Below are positions 1 through 11,720 of a DNA stretch of 64,000 bases, one piece after another (position 1 is the stretch's first letter; each line of letters begins with the position of its first letter). Made by a program: the position numbers and the translations under genes. This DNA comes from Volvox africanus (lineage: Eukaryota > Chlorophyta > Chlorophyceae > Chlamydomonadales > Volvocaceae): positions 3,521,001 through 3,585,000 of the forward strand of contig BSDZ01000004.1 of assembly GCA_030268105.1 (NCBI GenBank). The letters run 5' to 3'. The notes under the pieces were generated by a model. The model saw only the letters and a program-made list of their open reading frames with translations. It was not told the origin of the DNA and searched no databases.

Positions 1-971
1 GTTTTCCCATGCAGTGATCCCTTGATCATACCATGTCTTTGCTATACCCTCGAGGGTATTCCTAACAAAGAGACACCTCACCTCATCATGTTCACCGCCA
101 CGGACCAACTGCAGGTACTTCCAAATATCACGTAGATAGAAACGAGTTGCATTCACAATGTCACGTCCAACATTCATATCATAGATAAATAAGATAAATA
201 ATTTCGGTGCTGTGATAGTAAACCTCTTCACTTCATTACCGTTGGCACGGTCTTGCATTTGAGGCGATAGCAAACCCCGTTGATCGGCAATTCCATCTGT
301 AACCGTCAGGGCTGCCAAGTGTGGCGTAGTAAGATGGATAGGGGCCTAAAACACAAGAGAATCTTGAGCAGTAATTGTGTCAATAGTCTCAGGATCCCTA
401 TCAAACATTCTAGGAACGGTACCCAGCTCAGGTTGACATGCCAAGCCTACAAACGACGGGTCGTCACGTCCCGCCATCATGGAACACTGACCAATATATT
501 CAAATTGCGTGACAATAAACGATGCAAATAATTCTAAAGCAAGTGTGCAAGCGATTCACACGAATCTAGCACAAGAATACAAGCAATTTGGTCAGCACAC
601 CGACAATACTCTTGCAGACTTCGAGTAGATATGGCAGATACGTATTCAGTTGGTCCCTGTAGTCCGCGCGATCAAAGCCTCCAGCTGATTAGAACACAAG
701 TTGTAACCAGGAGCTATCGCAAGCGGTGCCGGACCACTAGTTTCACCTGCAACTCAGAGCAAAGGCTCACGCCACAATTGCAGTAAACCACAGAGGTATA
801 AAAGCAATCACAATTTGGAAGCAACAGTATCTAATACAGCGTGGACAAGTTCTTCGGCGATAATGTCTAGTGGGCGACGTCGCCCATGGTCGACAATCGT
901 CCTAGAAAGAACTTACTTCCGATTGAGCATCATTAGACAATCAGGCAACGAACCTGTCTCGATACCAAATT
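1..971 (-). pseudogene. gag: Degenerate gag and 5' leader of gypsy element R0 (partial)
   Basis: Read on the minus strand this resembles the gag and leader region of the other gypsy elements in the window, closest to the decayed gag at 34983-36042. The stretch around 1-110 corresponds to the gag motif encoding the VGNTLEG segment of intact copies. No frame stays open for more than about 80 codons. A primer-binding site ends at base 967, where the minus strand reads TGGTATCGAGACAGG, three to four bases from the LTR that starts at 972. So R0 lies to the left of its 5' LTR and continues outside the window. It is not coding. Confidence 0.7.
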
Positions 972-1785
972 TGTTGTATCCTTCCTTCTTCGATCATGCA
1001 CTGAATCTGCACGTCTGAGTGTTAGCTACACGTGCATGGTGCTTACGAACAGCAAGACACTTCAGTGCAAGCAACGTGACAGCGGAAGACTGATAAATAA
1101 GGAAAGATTCAACTTACAATGATCTTCAGTTGCAAATTAGAAGTCTGCCGTCAGACCCCGCGGGCAATGTTCATCATCCGGCTGGGGATGGTATGCTAGA
1201 ATAGCTCAGGCCGAATATAAATGAGTAAAACGTATATATCAGAATCAGACTGAGTTAAGTACGCGAGTACTTGACCCAAAATAGCGTCAAGCCGACTTCG
1301 GTCTCTAGGCGGCCGTCCTCACACCTATCACGTCGTGATACCGATGTGCAGTACAGGTCTCACTGGATTTCGATCTCAAGTGTGAGTACCTTCGTAGCAC
1401 TATTCTAAATACCGCGTAATCCGTGATATTAATGAATGCAGCGCATGCAATATGCGAAGGTCCGAATACCGATATTCAGTTGCCGACCCAACCATCACGA
1501 TTGTCGCATTCTTGCATATGCGTATGGTTTATGACGTAGATGAGGTAATAATATTTAAAGTATTATTACGTGATATAATATGCCAATGGATAGATCCAAA
1601 TAAACTATCAGCGTCGAGTCAAACATGTTGACCGACAGCGCGATGTCGTAGATGATCATGCAACGTGCCTGATTAGCTAGATATACTCGAATATATCTTG
1701 CTAATATAATTATATCATGCTTCATAATGCTTGAATGGGTTGCGGTCTATTTCAGTGCAAACGGTGATCGAACCGGTGTACAACA
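972..1785 (-). repeat. LTR shared by elements R0 and R1 (TGTTGTATCC family)
   Basis: It begins TGTTGTATCC and ends GTACAACA on the plus strand, so it has the TG...CA ends of an LTR. The R0 primer-binding site abuts its left edge. The polypurine tract of R1 lies to its right, after a partial LTR copy, so this single LTR serves both elements. It differs from the R3 LTRs but keeps the same hairpins, for example one at about 1471-1488 with arms CCGAATA and TATTCAG. No flanking duplication is visible. Confidence 0.8.
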
Positions 1786-2254
1786 CTCGCACCTATCACG
1801 TAGCGATACCGATGTGCAGTACAGGTCTCACTGGATTCCGATCTCAAGTGTGAGTACCTTCGTAGCACTGTTCTAAATATCGCGTAATCCGTGATATTAT
1901 TGGATGCAAAGCATGCAATATGCAAAGGTCCGAATATCGATATTCGGTTGCCGACCCAACCATCGCGATCGTCACATTCTTGCATACACGTATGGTTTAT
2001 GACGTAAATAAGGTAAAAATATTTAAAGTATTATTACGTGATATAATATGCCAATGGATAGATCGCGCGTTAATTACCAGCCTCGAGTCAAACATGTTGA
2101 CCGACAGCGTGATGTCGTAGATGATAATGCAGCATGCCTGATTAGCTAGATATACTCGAGTATATCATGCTAATATGATTGTATTATGCCTCATCATGCT
2201 CGAATGCATTGCGGTCTACTTCGGTGCAAACGGTGATCGAACCGGCGTACAACA
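1786..2254 (-). repeat. Truncated tandem LTR copy beside the R1 polypurine tract
   Basis: This is a direct repeat of bases 1318-1785 of the preceding LTR, missing the first 346 bases. It ends CGTACAACA and is followed at once by the R1 polypurine tract. In element orientation it is an extra U3 portion placed before a full LTR. Its hairpin (arms CCGAATA and TATTCGG) is perfect where the full copy has one mismatch. Confidence 0.85.
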
Positions 2255-2313
2255 ACTATCCCCCCTCCCGTATGCAGTGTCCTCACTGCATCAGACAGCA
2301 TCGACTGCAGAGA
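2255..2313 (-). promoter_or_regulatory. R1 polypurine tract and 3' UTR hairpin
   Basis: On the minus strand the C-run at about 2259-2269 reads as the purine tract GGGAGGGGGG directly before the LTR. Between it and the pol end is a hairpin with arms CAGTG (2275-2279) and CACTG (2284-2288) and loop TCCT. The same hairpin in the R3 copies has arms CAGCG and CGCTG, so a base pair changed while pairing was kept. Confidence 0.75.
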
Positions 2314-5300
2314 TCATTGGGTCTGCGTAGCATGTAGGCGAGCTTCCTCCAATAGGGGCTTCATTTCCGGCAAGAAGTTACGCATAGGCTCCCATGAATT
2401 ATGCTCACTAGAATAGCCAGTCCATTTGACCAGATACTCGTGCACCTTTCGCTTTCGTAGTTGTCGACCTATACGACGAACCCGATAATCCAGGATTCGT
2501 TCCACATCATACACTTTTTACTTGCCTGTGATCCAGGTCTCGGGACAGGGGTCCATTTCTGCAGGGGCATCGGTGTCGTTTGTAACGGGCGTCGTGCCAC
2601 GATAAGGGCGGATGAGGGAAATATGAAATGTGGGATGGATATTCATGTCAGAGGGTAGGGATAGCTCCACAGCTACATTCCCTACCATGCGAACAACGGG
2701 ATATGGACCAATCCAGCGAGGTAGTAATTTATGGGAACCGTCGGTGAGCGAACGCAAGTTCTTAGTGCTCAATAATACCATTTGTCCCACCGAAAATGTT
2801 ACGTCTCGTTTGGATTTATTATAATAGTCCGTCGGCTGTTGTTGTGCGGCATCCAAACATGCCTTCGCGTCTGTCATGCGGGATAGGAATGACTTGGCAA
2901 AGGTTTTAGCCGCAGGGATATTTATTTCCAATTCTCGCCACACGGGTAGCGCAGGATGGAATCCATAATTCAGAAAGAAAGGGCTTTGACCTGTAGAGCG
3001 ATTAACAGCGTTGTTAAGCGTGAATCCTGCCAAAGTCAGAAATGTATCCCATACAGAGGGTGTACGTCCCGCAAAATTCCTCAACATGTCGCCCAGCGTG
3101 CGATTTGTGCGTTCAGTTTGCCCATCGGATTGTGGATGATATGCTGTGCTCAAGTGAACGCTCATACCGACGAGTTGACATAGCGCTTCCCAAAACTTAG
3201 ATGTGGATTGACCACCGCGATCGCATATCACATTTTTAGGAACGCCATGCAATCGTACCACGTTATCAAAAAATAATCGTGCTGTTTGTTCAGCGGTGCA
3301 AGACGAGGTGCAGGGGGCTAAGTGAACCATCTTGGTCAACTGATCGACCATAACGAACACCGAGTCGTATCCCCCCTCAGTTTTGGGCAGCACGACTACG
3401 AAGTCCATTGAAACACTTTCCCAAGGGGCATTTGGTATAGGTAAAGGTTGTAATAAACCCTGGCCCTTACCGGATAGTGCTTTATTGCGCTGGCATAAAC
3501 TGCACCTTTGCACGAAGTTTTCCGCATCCTTCACCACGCGCGGCCACCATAACAAGCGTCGTACGAGCTCTGCCAGACACATACTTCCAGGATGTCCTGC
3601 TAACGGGTCCTCGTGGAACCGCGCAAGAATATCGTAGCGCAAAGCATCGTCGTTCGGTAAGACGATTTGTGTGATCGAGCCATCCTTTCGTAGCCACAAA
3701 TCGTTGCGCTTGTGCAAATGTTCCACATTACTTGGTGAAGCAAACCATGGATCGGCCTGATACGCCCTCTTGAGTCGTTGCGTGAGATCCGTTGCCATCG
3801 GTACCTCCTGACTGCGCGAACGAGTAACCGGCGCTGCCAGAATCGCAGCATATAATGATGGATGTCGACTAAGGGCGTCAGCAATATTAATTCTGCCGGC
3901 GATGTACTCCCATGTACAGTCGAAACGAGACAGATACTCCATCTACCGGGCTTGTCGTCGGTTAAGAGTAGGGACACTCTGCAAGAATGTCAGCGGTTTG
4001 TGATCAGTCTTCAGCGTAAAAGGGCGGCCTTCGAGGTAACAGCGCCATTCCTTCAAAGCATGTAGAGCCGCCAACAGCTCCTGCTCTCCGGTTGTATATC
4101 GGGTCTCTGTACCCGAGAACTTTTTACTCGTGAAGGCGATCGGTCGTCCTTCCTGCAACAATACAGCGCCGCTTCCATGCAAGGAAGCATCCGATACAAC
4201 TTCAACACGGAATGGCAATGAGTAATCAGGGAAAGAGAGGGTCACGTCGTCGGCGACGATTCGCTTGAGCTCTTTGAATGCCCGCTGACACGCAGGTGTC
4301 CAGGCTTCGAGGGAAGCGAAACCTCCTTTCTTCGTCAAATTTGTAAGCGGGGCCGCAATAATGGAGTTATTTTTGATAAACTTACGGAAGTAGTTGGTCA
4401 AACCCAAGAACTGGCGTAGTTCGGTGAGGCTCTGCGGCGCGGGCCACTCGCGAACCGCAGCTACTTTCCGTGGGTCCATCCTTATTCCAGTGGCCGACAC
4501 GATGTGGCCCAGATACTCCACTTGAGGCTGCGCCCAAAAACACTTGGCGCGTTTAGCAAACAATTGCTCCCGCTTCATCACCTCAAGCACGAGCTCGAGA
4601 TGCTTCAGGTGCTCCTCGCGCATCTTGGAATATATTAAAATATCATCCAAATAACAAACGACGAACCTGTTGATGTACGGTCTGAACATGCGGTCCATCA
4701 CTGCTTGAAATGTGGCGGGCGCATTAGTAAGTCCAAACGACAAGACCATGTACTCGAAGTGACCAAAGGGGGTCCGGAAAGCGGTTTTTGGAATATCAGA
4801 GGCAGCCATGCGTATCTGATTATACCCTTGTTGAAGGTCAATCGAGGAAAAATAAGCTGAGCCTTTCAGCTTATCGAGCAGGTCATCGACGCGAAGGGTA
4901 GCGATTTTTAATCGTGGTTGCATTCAAGCCCCGATAATCAATGCACATGCGCAACGTCCCATCCTTCTTACCGACAAACAATATCGGTGCAGAATATGGC
5001 GATGTGCTGGGCTGAACCATACCCTTTGCGAGCAGATCCCTCACTTGCCGTTTCATCCGCTCAACTTTAACGGGCTTAACCTGTACATAGGTCGTGAAAC
5101 GGGTTGTGCTCGGGCACTAGAGGGATCGTATGGTCAGCAGGTAACATAGGTGGGAGCCCTGGGATGTCGCCAAAGACATCAGCATATTTATGCAGGAGGG
5201 CTTCAACCTCAAGATCTTTCACGGTGGACTGCGCGGTGGTAGCATTCGATTGCACCCGTGGCCTCACAAGCAACACATGGGCGCTTTTCTGTATAATCCG

Positions 5301-6374
5301 ATCGGTTTCTTTGCGCCCAATTAGCTTGGGTTCTTGATTTCCGCTGACGATCGCAGCCAAAGCGAAATGAACCTCAGGCTCCGCAACAGTTCCGCCCTCC
5401 TCTGGTGTGACATCTTGGTACGACAGGAAAGGTACCTTAGTCGATAGGTTCCCTTTGCACAAACTAAGTGTGCTGGACTCCATATCGATGCGCGCGCGGT
5501 ACTGTCGTAATGTCACGGCACCCAAAATGTACTGTGCCGTCTCCGAGAGACCTTGTAGCACATACGGTTGGGCCCTAACACGCAGAGGGCCTATCGATAG
5601 GCTCAGGGTGATCCTGCCCACGATGGGATGCTTACCTCCATCAGCGAGGGTAACCTGTGCACAATCAGACGACTGAGGGGTCAACTCCAAAGCATTCACC
5701 TCCTTTGCCGAGATGAAGTCGTCACTGGCGCCGGTATCCACAAGCGCCTTCATCAGTCGACCTCCGAGGCCGATTTCGATGATAGGGACACGATTTCCTG
5801 TCGGAGTCGACTCCGTAGAGAGTAGAAGTGACCCTATAGCAGGCTCGAACCTGGTAGAATCTAAAAGAGGGGCCTCAAACCAAACTTCAGCAGCATAAGA
5901 TAGTTTAGGCAGTACCGTCGGTTTACCCGTCACATCCACACCGTTAAACAAAGCGGTGCCCGACTCAAATCGGAGGACACATTGCATACCTTCCAACAAG
6001 GACGCCATTTTATGTTGGCTAAAAGAGGGAATTAATATGCAAGCTGCAGTGTCCGGATTTCGATGGCGGTACCTCTTATACCTGGTGAGCTGCTCGCACA
6101 GCTCACGGGAAGATGAAGGGATAAATAGAGTAACGTGGCCAGACAAATCGAGGGAAGAAAGAGGGCAGCACGGTGCAAATAAATTACACAGCGGGTCGAA
6201 ATGGTTTAGTCCCGTGCGCCCGTCGAGTGAAAAACGTTGCTCGATAGCCCGCTCGATTTGTCCAAAAACAGAAGGTAAAAGAGCCTTCACAGCCGGACGC
6301 AACGACGGCCAGCGGCCACGTTCACTTCCTTCAATCCCGGGAGAAGTCCCTTCCTCCACATCCCGGGCAACTTC
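2314..6374 (-). pseudogene. pol: R1 pol pseudogene (protease, RT, RNase H, integrase, chromodomain)
   Basis: This is a gypsy-type polyprotein broken in several places. Reading 5' to 3' on the minus strand: a protease with [12 protein letters not shown] (about 5720-5760); a frameshift near 5076-5100; a second shift near 4905-4925, where about five bases are missing compared with the intact copies; RT with CYLDDILIYS; RNase H; a TGG-to-TAG stop at the codon after NRRQAR (about 3943); an HHCC/DDE integrase with SMDFVVVLPK; a TAA in place of a Gln codon at 2518-2520; then the chromodomain (2314-2514, [17 protein letters not shown]). The order is that of intact R3 pol. It cannot make a full product. 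Confidence 0.93.
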
Positions 6375-7612
6375 CTAAGTCGTCTTCGGCACGAAAGGTG
6401 GTAACAGAGGGCATTCACAAGTCGGGTGCTCTCCCGCACACCTCAAGCAAAGATTAGCGAACTTCCGACAATCAAACTCTGAACATCGGCACTCCCACTT
6501 TTGCATATACGGATCGTCCGTCCGGGGCTTCTTCACGCTAGGAGCCGCGTTCTGCATTGCAGCTACAGACGGTGTGCTCCCCCTTCGTTTTCCTTTCGCA
6601 TGGCCCGAGCTCGGCCCAGCTCCCACAGACCAACGATTAGTTGGGCTTTGGCGTCCGCGAATATCATACCGTCTTTCCTTTCGAACGGTATTCATGGCCG
6701 CCGCGGGGCGTTGACGATCGGAACCCTGGTCCTTTGGTGTCGACTCCGAAGGCGGTTCCTGCGCTCGCATCGCGTGAATGCGAGGATTAAGTTGTTTAGC
6801 GTCCTTTCCAGCCAAATTCCGAACTTCTGCACCTCTAGCAAAAGTTACTAAGGCATCATAAGATTGGAATGGAATTCCATTGAGGTCAGTGGCACACCAT
6901 CACGCAAGGGATTCGGTAAGACCACGATGAAACCAAAAGATACGATCCTCCTCAGGAAAGTTAACGATAGGAGTTATCAGTGCCTCAAAGCGGGACTGAT
7001 AAGCAGGAATGGTCTCGTGTGGACGCATATGGTACGTGCCTTGTGCCAGCGTCTTACGAGCCTCGTTGCTATGCGAGCGAACTTCCATAGCAAACGGGCG
7101 AGGAGAGCATCGATCAGGTTATCAAACGTGTATTTGACTCTAGCAGTTGTCCATTCGTCATACCAGTCTTTTGCGGCACCCTCGAGGGTATTCCCAACGA
7201 ACAGGCATTTAATAGAGTCGCATCCCCCGCCGTGCACCGCTTGCAGATATTGCCTAGCGTCGTGAACGTAAGCCCGTGTCCTATCCGCGACACTATGCCC
7301 TGAATTCTTTGCATTTTCGTCAGTGGAAATATTAAGCTTAGGCACGGGGATGGTCAACTTCATTACCTCCGGTATTCCAACGGGTTCTTGAACCGCGGGT
7401 GTTACCGGAGCCCGTTGTGCTCCAACTCCTTCACTCGTTGTAGCCGCTGTCGACAGTGGTACAATTAAGTGTGAAGGGGTCTGAGGAACAACAGGATCGG
7501 ACATAATACGAGTCCCGACGGTATCGGGATCGACAAAAGCAGTTCTAGCGGTAAGACCGCCATCGGGCTGGCTGGCGGTGCCCAGATAGGAACTATCTTC
7601 GCGTCCCGACAT
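6375..7612 (-). pseudogene. gag: R1 gag pseudogene
   Basis: It probably starts at the ATG at 7612 (MSGREDSS). The gag domain includes the CLFVGNTLEGAAKDWYDEW motif. A frame change falls between the N-terminal part (6977-7612) and the C-terminal part (6375-6815). The C-terminus keeps a zinc knuckle of form CX2CX3HX4C (CLRCAGEHPTCEC). The stop TAG at 6375-6377 is in frame with the following pol, as in R3 and R4. It has probably been dead since the frameshift. Confidence 0.85.
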
Positions 7613-8010
7613 AAGGCGCGAACTTCTACTGGTGAACAGGAATTTACTAAAAGATCTGTGAGCAAAGTAACGCAAGAGGAATTTGCGGCTATTCGCGTAC
7701 CGACAGAACTCCTGAGTAAGCCGAGGAGAAAAGCGATATGGTCCGTAAGGCCGTCTTTTATCTCAGCGGTTTTCTGAATCAGAGCCTTGATCTGATCCGT
7801 ATTTAAGTGTTGTCCAGCCAACACCGCGTCCAGCGTTGGCGCACGTTCACCTGCAACTCACAGTGCAAGCTTGCAACGAGAATGCAGCAGCTAGTTATCA
7901 ACAGATGTCTAGGATTACAAACCGGAAGTGGCGGCGTCCAGGACGGCGCGGCCAAGATCCTCTGCGAAGGTGTCTAAAGGGCTGCGGCGCGTGTTGTCTT
8001 TGCTCGCCAT
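7465..8010 (-). pseudogene. R1 gag leader: exon 1 (7923-8010) and exon 2 frame
   Basis: Exon 1 starts at the ATG at 8010 and encodes MASKDNTRRSPLDTFAEDLG followed by nine more residues: 88 bases, 29 codons plus one base. It ends CTTCCG before GTTTGT. A 72-base intron (7851-7922) ends in TTGCAG. Exon 2 resumes at 7850 in matching phase with a helix-forming segment (LNTDQIKALIQKTAEIKDGL). Exon length and splice phase match R3 and R4. The frame runs on to 7465 but overlaps the gag start in another frame, so the link to gag is unresolved. Confidence 0.55.
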
Positions 8011-8076
8011 CGCGAGAACCTACTTCCGATGAGGGACAATGAGTCAGTCGTGAATTTACCTGTCTCGATACAATTT

Positions 8077-8121
8077 TGTTGTATCCCTCCTGTCTCTAGG
8101 CGGCCGAAGTCGGCTCGTGCT
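8077..8121 (-). repeat. R1 5' LTR fragment cut at the duplication breakpoint
   Basis: TGTTGTATCC follows a slightly damaged primer-binding site (CTGTCTCGATACA; the terminal CCA is altered). After about 15 bases the LTR jumps to the segment CTCTAGGCGGCCG, also seen at 1303-1315. It ends where the segmental duplication begins. Confidence 0.7.
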
Positions 8122-9575
8122 ACCACAGTCGAGAGTCAACAGGCTATAAGCAGAACGTGTCACGGCCGGCCACTGATCCAACTGGAAACAACATAGCAAT
8201 TAACATGTCCTGTAGAAGTGTTTGATTGTCGCAGACTGGGGTCGCTGGGTCGCTCCGGAATTTTAAATGCAGTTGCCAAGCCAATTAGCGGGGCGGCATA
8301 TATAGGGAGAGAGGTTTGAGAGCCAGAAGTGGAGCATCGCTCCTTCTACCCCCTGGCTCGCAGTGTTTTTTTATTACGATAACGTGCTGAGGACAACACA
8401 GAACTTACAAAGGCTATATATACATATATATAGTATTTACAAGGAACAGCAACCACGTCAACATCAAAGGTGCGCTTTAAATAATTCATTCATGCTTATT
8501 TGATCGTTACATATGTATGTAGATACGTTCGTCCTACATATATACATACATGCATTTAAGGAGGCGTCTAGCTTTTCTGCTGGTCAGCTTGGGAGGGCCC
8601 GAGTTGCCCCCTTACGTTAGAGTGTCCCTGGGAGGGAGGACCAGGCTTTTTGCTTGGGAGGCAGTGGAGGTTGAGGAGGCGGGGTTTTCTTGCTTCTGGG
8701 GAAGTACGGTTTGCTCTTTTTCCCTCTCCGACTGGGAGCTGGTCTGGTCGTCTAAGGCTCTGCTTCTTTGAGTAGCCAGGCTTACGGCTTGTGTCGTCTG
8801 AGGCTCTGCTCCTTTGAGTAGCCAGGCTTACGGCTCGTGTTGTCTGTGTGCCCTTTCTGGCTGAGCGAGTGAAGGAGTGCACGGCAGAACAGACAGGCTA
8901 AGCCGTGTGTTCCCCCCTGCGCTGTGGTTCGGCGCGGTCAGGGCCCCCGGTGCTTGTCCCCTCACTCAGGGCAAGTCGCCCACAGTGTAACAAACTTTCA
9001 TATATACATAAATGCATACATGCGTGCATACGGCAGACAAGTAAGGGCCATAATCCTATCCAGGGATAAGCAGCGAGGCGGGGCCCGCCCTCCGGATGGA
9101 TGATGCGTTAAACTTCATCACGCTGGGCTGCTGCTGGGGTGGCCCCGCCCAATTTTATAATCGCCCGGGGTTCATTTTATTTACAGATAGATAAACCAGA
9201 TAGATAGACCGGTTTCCACTGACACGAGAAAGACGTGAGGAGGCAATTAAACGCCCAAACGTGGACGCCCCAGACGACGACCGAGTTGTAAGCTGATGAT
9301 GAAACTGAATGCACGCGCCACGTCCAATACATACGCCACATCTCGCTCATCAACGTATACATGTGGCAACTGTCACGATAAACATGCATGCTTCTATCTG
9401 TCCCCCGCACGATGCATACATCCAATGAAGAACTAGTAGTGCATGCCATTGTCGCTCGTTCCCCGGCCGACCGGCTCATGCACAGACGCATGCATGCATC
9501 GGATGACTGTTGCTACCTGCCGGCAACTGGTTCGTGATGAGCACGTGAGCCTCGTCTTCATCATCATTGCTTGTT
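8122..9575. other. Sequence downstream of the host gene; no supported gene
   Basis: This is the 3' side of the minus-strand host gene. It contains a tandem pair of 46-base repeats (8751-8796 and 8797-8842) and GC-rich stretches. Minus-strand frames at 8568-8882 and 9177-9491 are open, but they have no recognisable domain and are matched by open frames on the other strand. I do not call them genes. Confidence 0.5.
9184..9520 (+). repeat. Dispersed repeat with inverted partner at 49990-50410
   Basis: The reverse complement recurs at about 49990-50410. Shared landmarks are the CATGCATGCATCGG run, the AACTAGTAGTGCATGCC stretch and the CATCTCGCTCATCAACGTAT stretch. A direct copy lies in unit 2 at 57188-57524. 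Function unknown. Confidence 0.7.
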
Positions 9576-9771
9576 TCAGCCCCGGGCCTTCTTTGACGGT
9601 GGCTTTTTGGTGTGCTTGGGGGGAGGAGGGGGTCTCTTCTTCTTGGTGGTTGCCTTCCGTGGCGAGGAAGGCTGCGCCTTAGGGGTTGGGCCAGGCGCCG
9701 GGGGCTTTGGTGAAGGCGAAGTAGCCGGGGGCGGTGGCCTCAGCGAAGGGTTGCAGTCGGGATCTTCGTTA
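9576..9771 (-). pseudogene. 3' remainder of the interrupted host-gene exon, copy 1
   Basis: The minus strand encodes EDPDCNPSLRPPPP and then a proline/lysine-rich tail ending SKKARG and TGA at 9576. It is the distal part of the last exon whose proximal 20 bases now lie at 36872-36891. In unit 2 both parts are joined (57580-57790). An ATG inside the R2 LTR at 9800 reads in frame into this exon, giving a chimeric 74-residue frame (MSKLEGEVQHN, then EDPDC and on). No original start remains, so it is annotated as broken. Confidence 0.85.
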
Positions 9772-10600
9772 TGTTGTACCTCCCCTTCAAGTTTGCTCAT
9801 AGGTATCTGCACGTCTGGGGACTTTCAATACCGATGCACAAGCACTTGCAAGTACAGCAAGGCAATCGAGAGCAAACAGAGACAGCGGAAGACTTCAGAG
9901 CAAGGAGAGATATAACTTACAATCATATATCAACGAAGCAATGCAGGGACGCGATCGCCGTCAGCGCCGGAAGCAAGCGTTCATCACGCGGCGTTGATTA
10001 GCGAAGTTCAGGCTTAGCTCGGGCTAAGATAATAGAGCAACTAGCAATAGTTGAGTTGAACACACGAGTGTTCCATGAGCATGTTTAGTCCGCTCTACTT
10101 AGCCGTCCTCGCATCTGTTATACTCGCGATATCTCTACGCCGTACAATCCACACTAGGAGGCCAACCCTAAGTGCGGAAAACCCTACTGCGTATCTGCGA
10201 TATCCATGTATAACAACCGATAAGCCTTTCCGGCATTCGCATGATGCAAGGGTCCGAATAGCAATATTCGGTTGCAAGTCATTCATCGCGACTAGTGCGG
10301 TGCTCACAAAGCATGCCGCAACAATGTAATATTATAGCAAATAATATTACTTAACAGTACATGACATGAGCATGCCGCGCGCCTGTGCTTCTCTGAGCAT
10401 TGCATATGTTAGGCGTATCAGTGGTGATGCGATGTGTCGCAATGCATAGCATTTACATGCTAATCATATGCAAATGTATGCAAATACATTTATATGCATG
10501 CAAGTTCATTCATGGTCATCATGCATTCATCAAGACAGCACTTCGCCTCGTAGCGTCACATTGACCTACGCATCGGCGGGAAACGAACCGTGGCACAACA
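9772..10600 (-). repeat. R2 3' LTR
   Basis: TGTTGTACCTCCCC...GGCACAACA. It contains the family hairpins, for example arms CCGAATA and TATTCGG at about 10255-10272 with loop GCAA. The polypurine tract lies to its right. Confidence 0.93.
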
Positions 10601-10891
10601 ATTATCCCCCCTCCCGCATGCAGCGTCCTCGCTGCCTAGCGTCGCTTTCATTGACTGAGGTATCAACAACAACCTCCACATGGAAAAGCAACGAGTAATC
10701 GGGCATTGTAAGGATAATATAATCAGTGACGGTTCAATTGAGCTCATCGAATGCCCGTCGGCACTTCGATGACTCAAACAAAACGAACATCCCTTGCGGG
10801 TCAAGTTCGCAAGTCATAAGAACAGAGTAATTTTCAGTGGGCTTCCGGAGATACTTGGTCAAGCCTGGGAACTGCGAAGTCCCGAGAGGTT
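10601..10891 (-). pseudogene. R2 3' internal remnant (polypurine tract plus RNase H/RT scrap)
   Basis: The polypurine tract and CAGCG/CGCTG hairpin are followed by sequence matching the RNase H to RT junction of R3 pol (around 13660-13870). About 3 kb that should encode integrase and chromodomain is missing. Sequence resumes at 33247 on the other side of the R3 array. Confidence 0.8.
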
Positions 10892-10896
10892 CTGAG

Positions 10897-11720
10897 TGTT
10901 GTACCTCTCGTTCGCGTTTGCTCATGAGTATCTGCACGTCTGGAGACTATCGACACCGATGCGCGAGCACTTGCAAGTACAGCAAGGCAAGCGAGAGCAA
11001 ACAGAGACAGCGGAAGACTTCAAGACGAAGAGAGATATAACTTACAGTCTTACGGGTCAGAATGATGCAATGGACGAAATCGCCGTCAGCGCCGGAAGCA
11101 AGCAATCATCACACGGCGGTGATTAGCGAAGTTCAGGCTTAGCTCGGGCTAAGTAGGATAATGTATAGAAATAGTGATATAGAACACACGAGTGTTCTCC
11201 GGTATCGAATGTCTTCTAGCTTAGCCGTCCTCGCATCTGTTATACTCGCAGCATCGCAATGCCGTACGATTCACATCAGGAGGCCGATCCTAGATGTGAC
11301 AACCCTACTGCGTCTAGGCGATGTCTACGTATAACAATCGTATAAGCCTTTCCGGCATTCGCATGATGCAAGGGTCCGGATAACGATATCCGGTTGCAGG
11401 GCATGCATCGCGACAAGTGCGGCGCTCTCAACGTGTGCTTTAATGAAGTAATATTATATCAGATAATATTACTTATCGTTTTGTAGCACGAGCATAATGC
11501 GCACTTCAATGCTTCGGTTATTCATGCATGCTAGGCGGATTTGCCATGATGCGATGTCGCGATGGATCAATGACAACATGCCAGATGCATATATAAATGT
11601 ACACGAATACATTTATATCATGCAGATTCATTCATATGCAATGCGTTCATAGCAAAAGCACTTCGCCTCGTAGGATCGCGTCGACCTACGCGTTGGCGGG
11701 AAATGAACCGTAGCACAACA
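10897..11720 (-). repeat. R3a 3' LTR (left end of array)
   Basis: 824 bases, TGTTGTACCTCTCG...GTAGCACAACA. Hairpins within it: 11138-11153 (CTTAGC/GCTAAG), 11181-11198 (AGAACAC/GTGTTCT), 11271-11299 (TCACATC/GATGTGA), 11376-11393 (CCGGATA/TATCCGG), 11446-11474 (12-bp arms) and 11591-11618 (11-bp arms with a TATA-like sequence). Confidence 0.95.

Noticed and set aside
8568..8882. 104-residue minus frame and its unit 2 copy at 56572-56886
   Set aside because: No domain, overlaps a 46-base tandem repeat, and other frames are equally open. It could hold 3' UTR or exon sequence but cannot be supported.
10896..11126. 76-residue frame at the start of each LTR on the plus strand (MLYLSFAFAHEYLHVW...)
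   Set aside because: It lies in LTR sequence, antisense to the element, and its conservation follows the DNA hairpins. No coding evidence.
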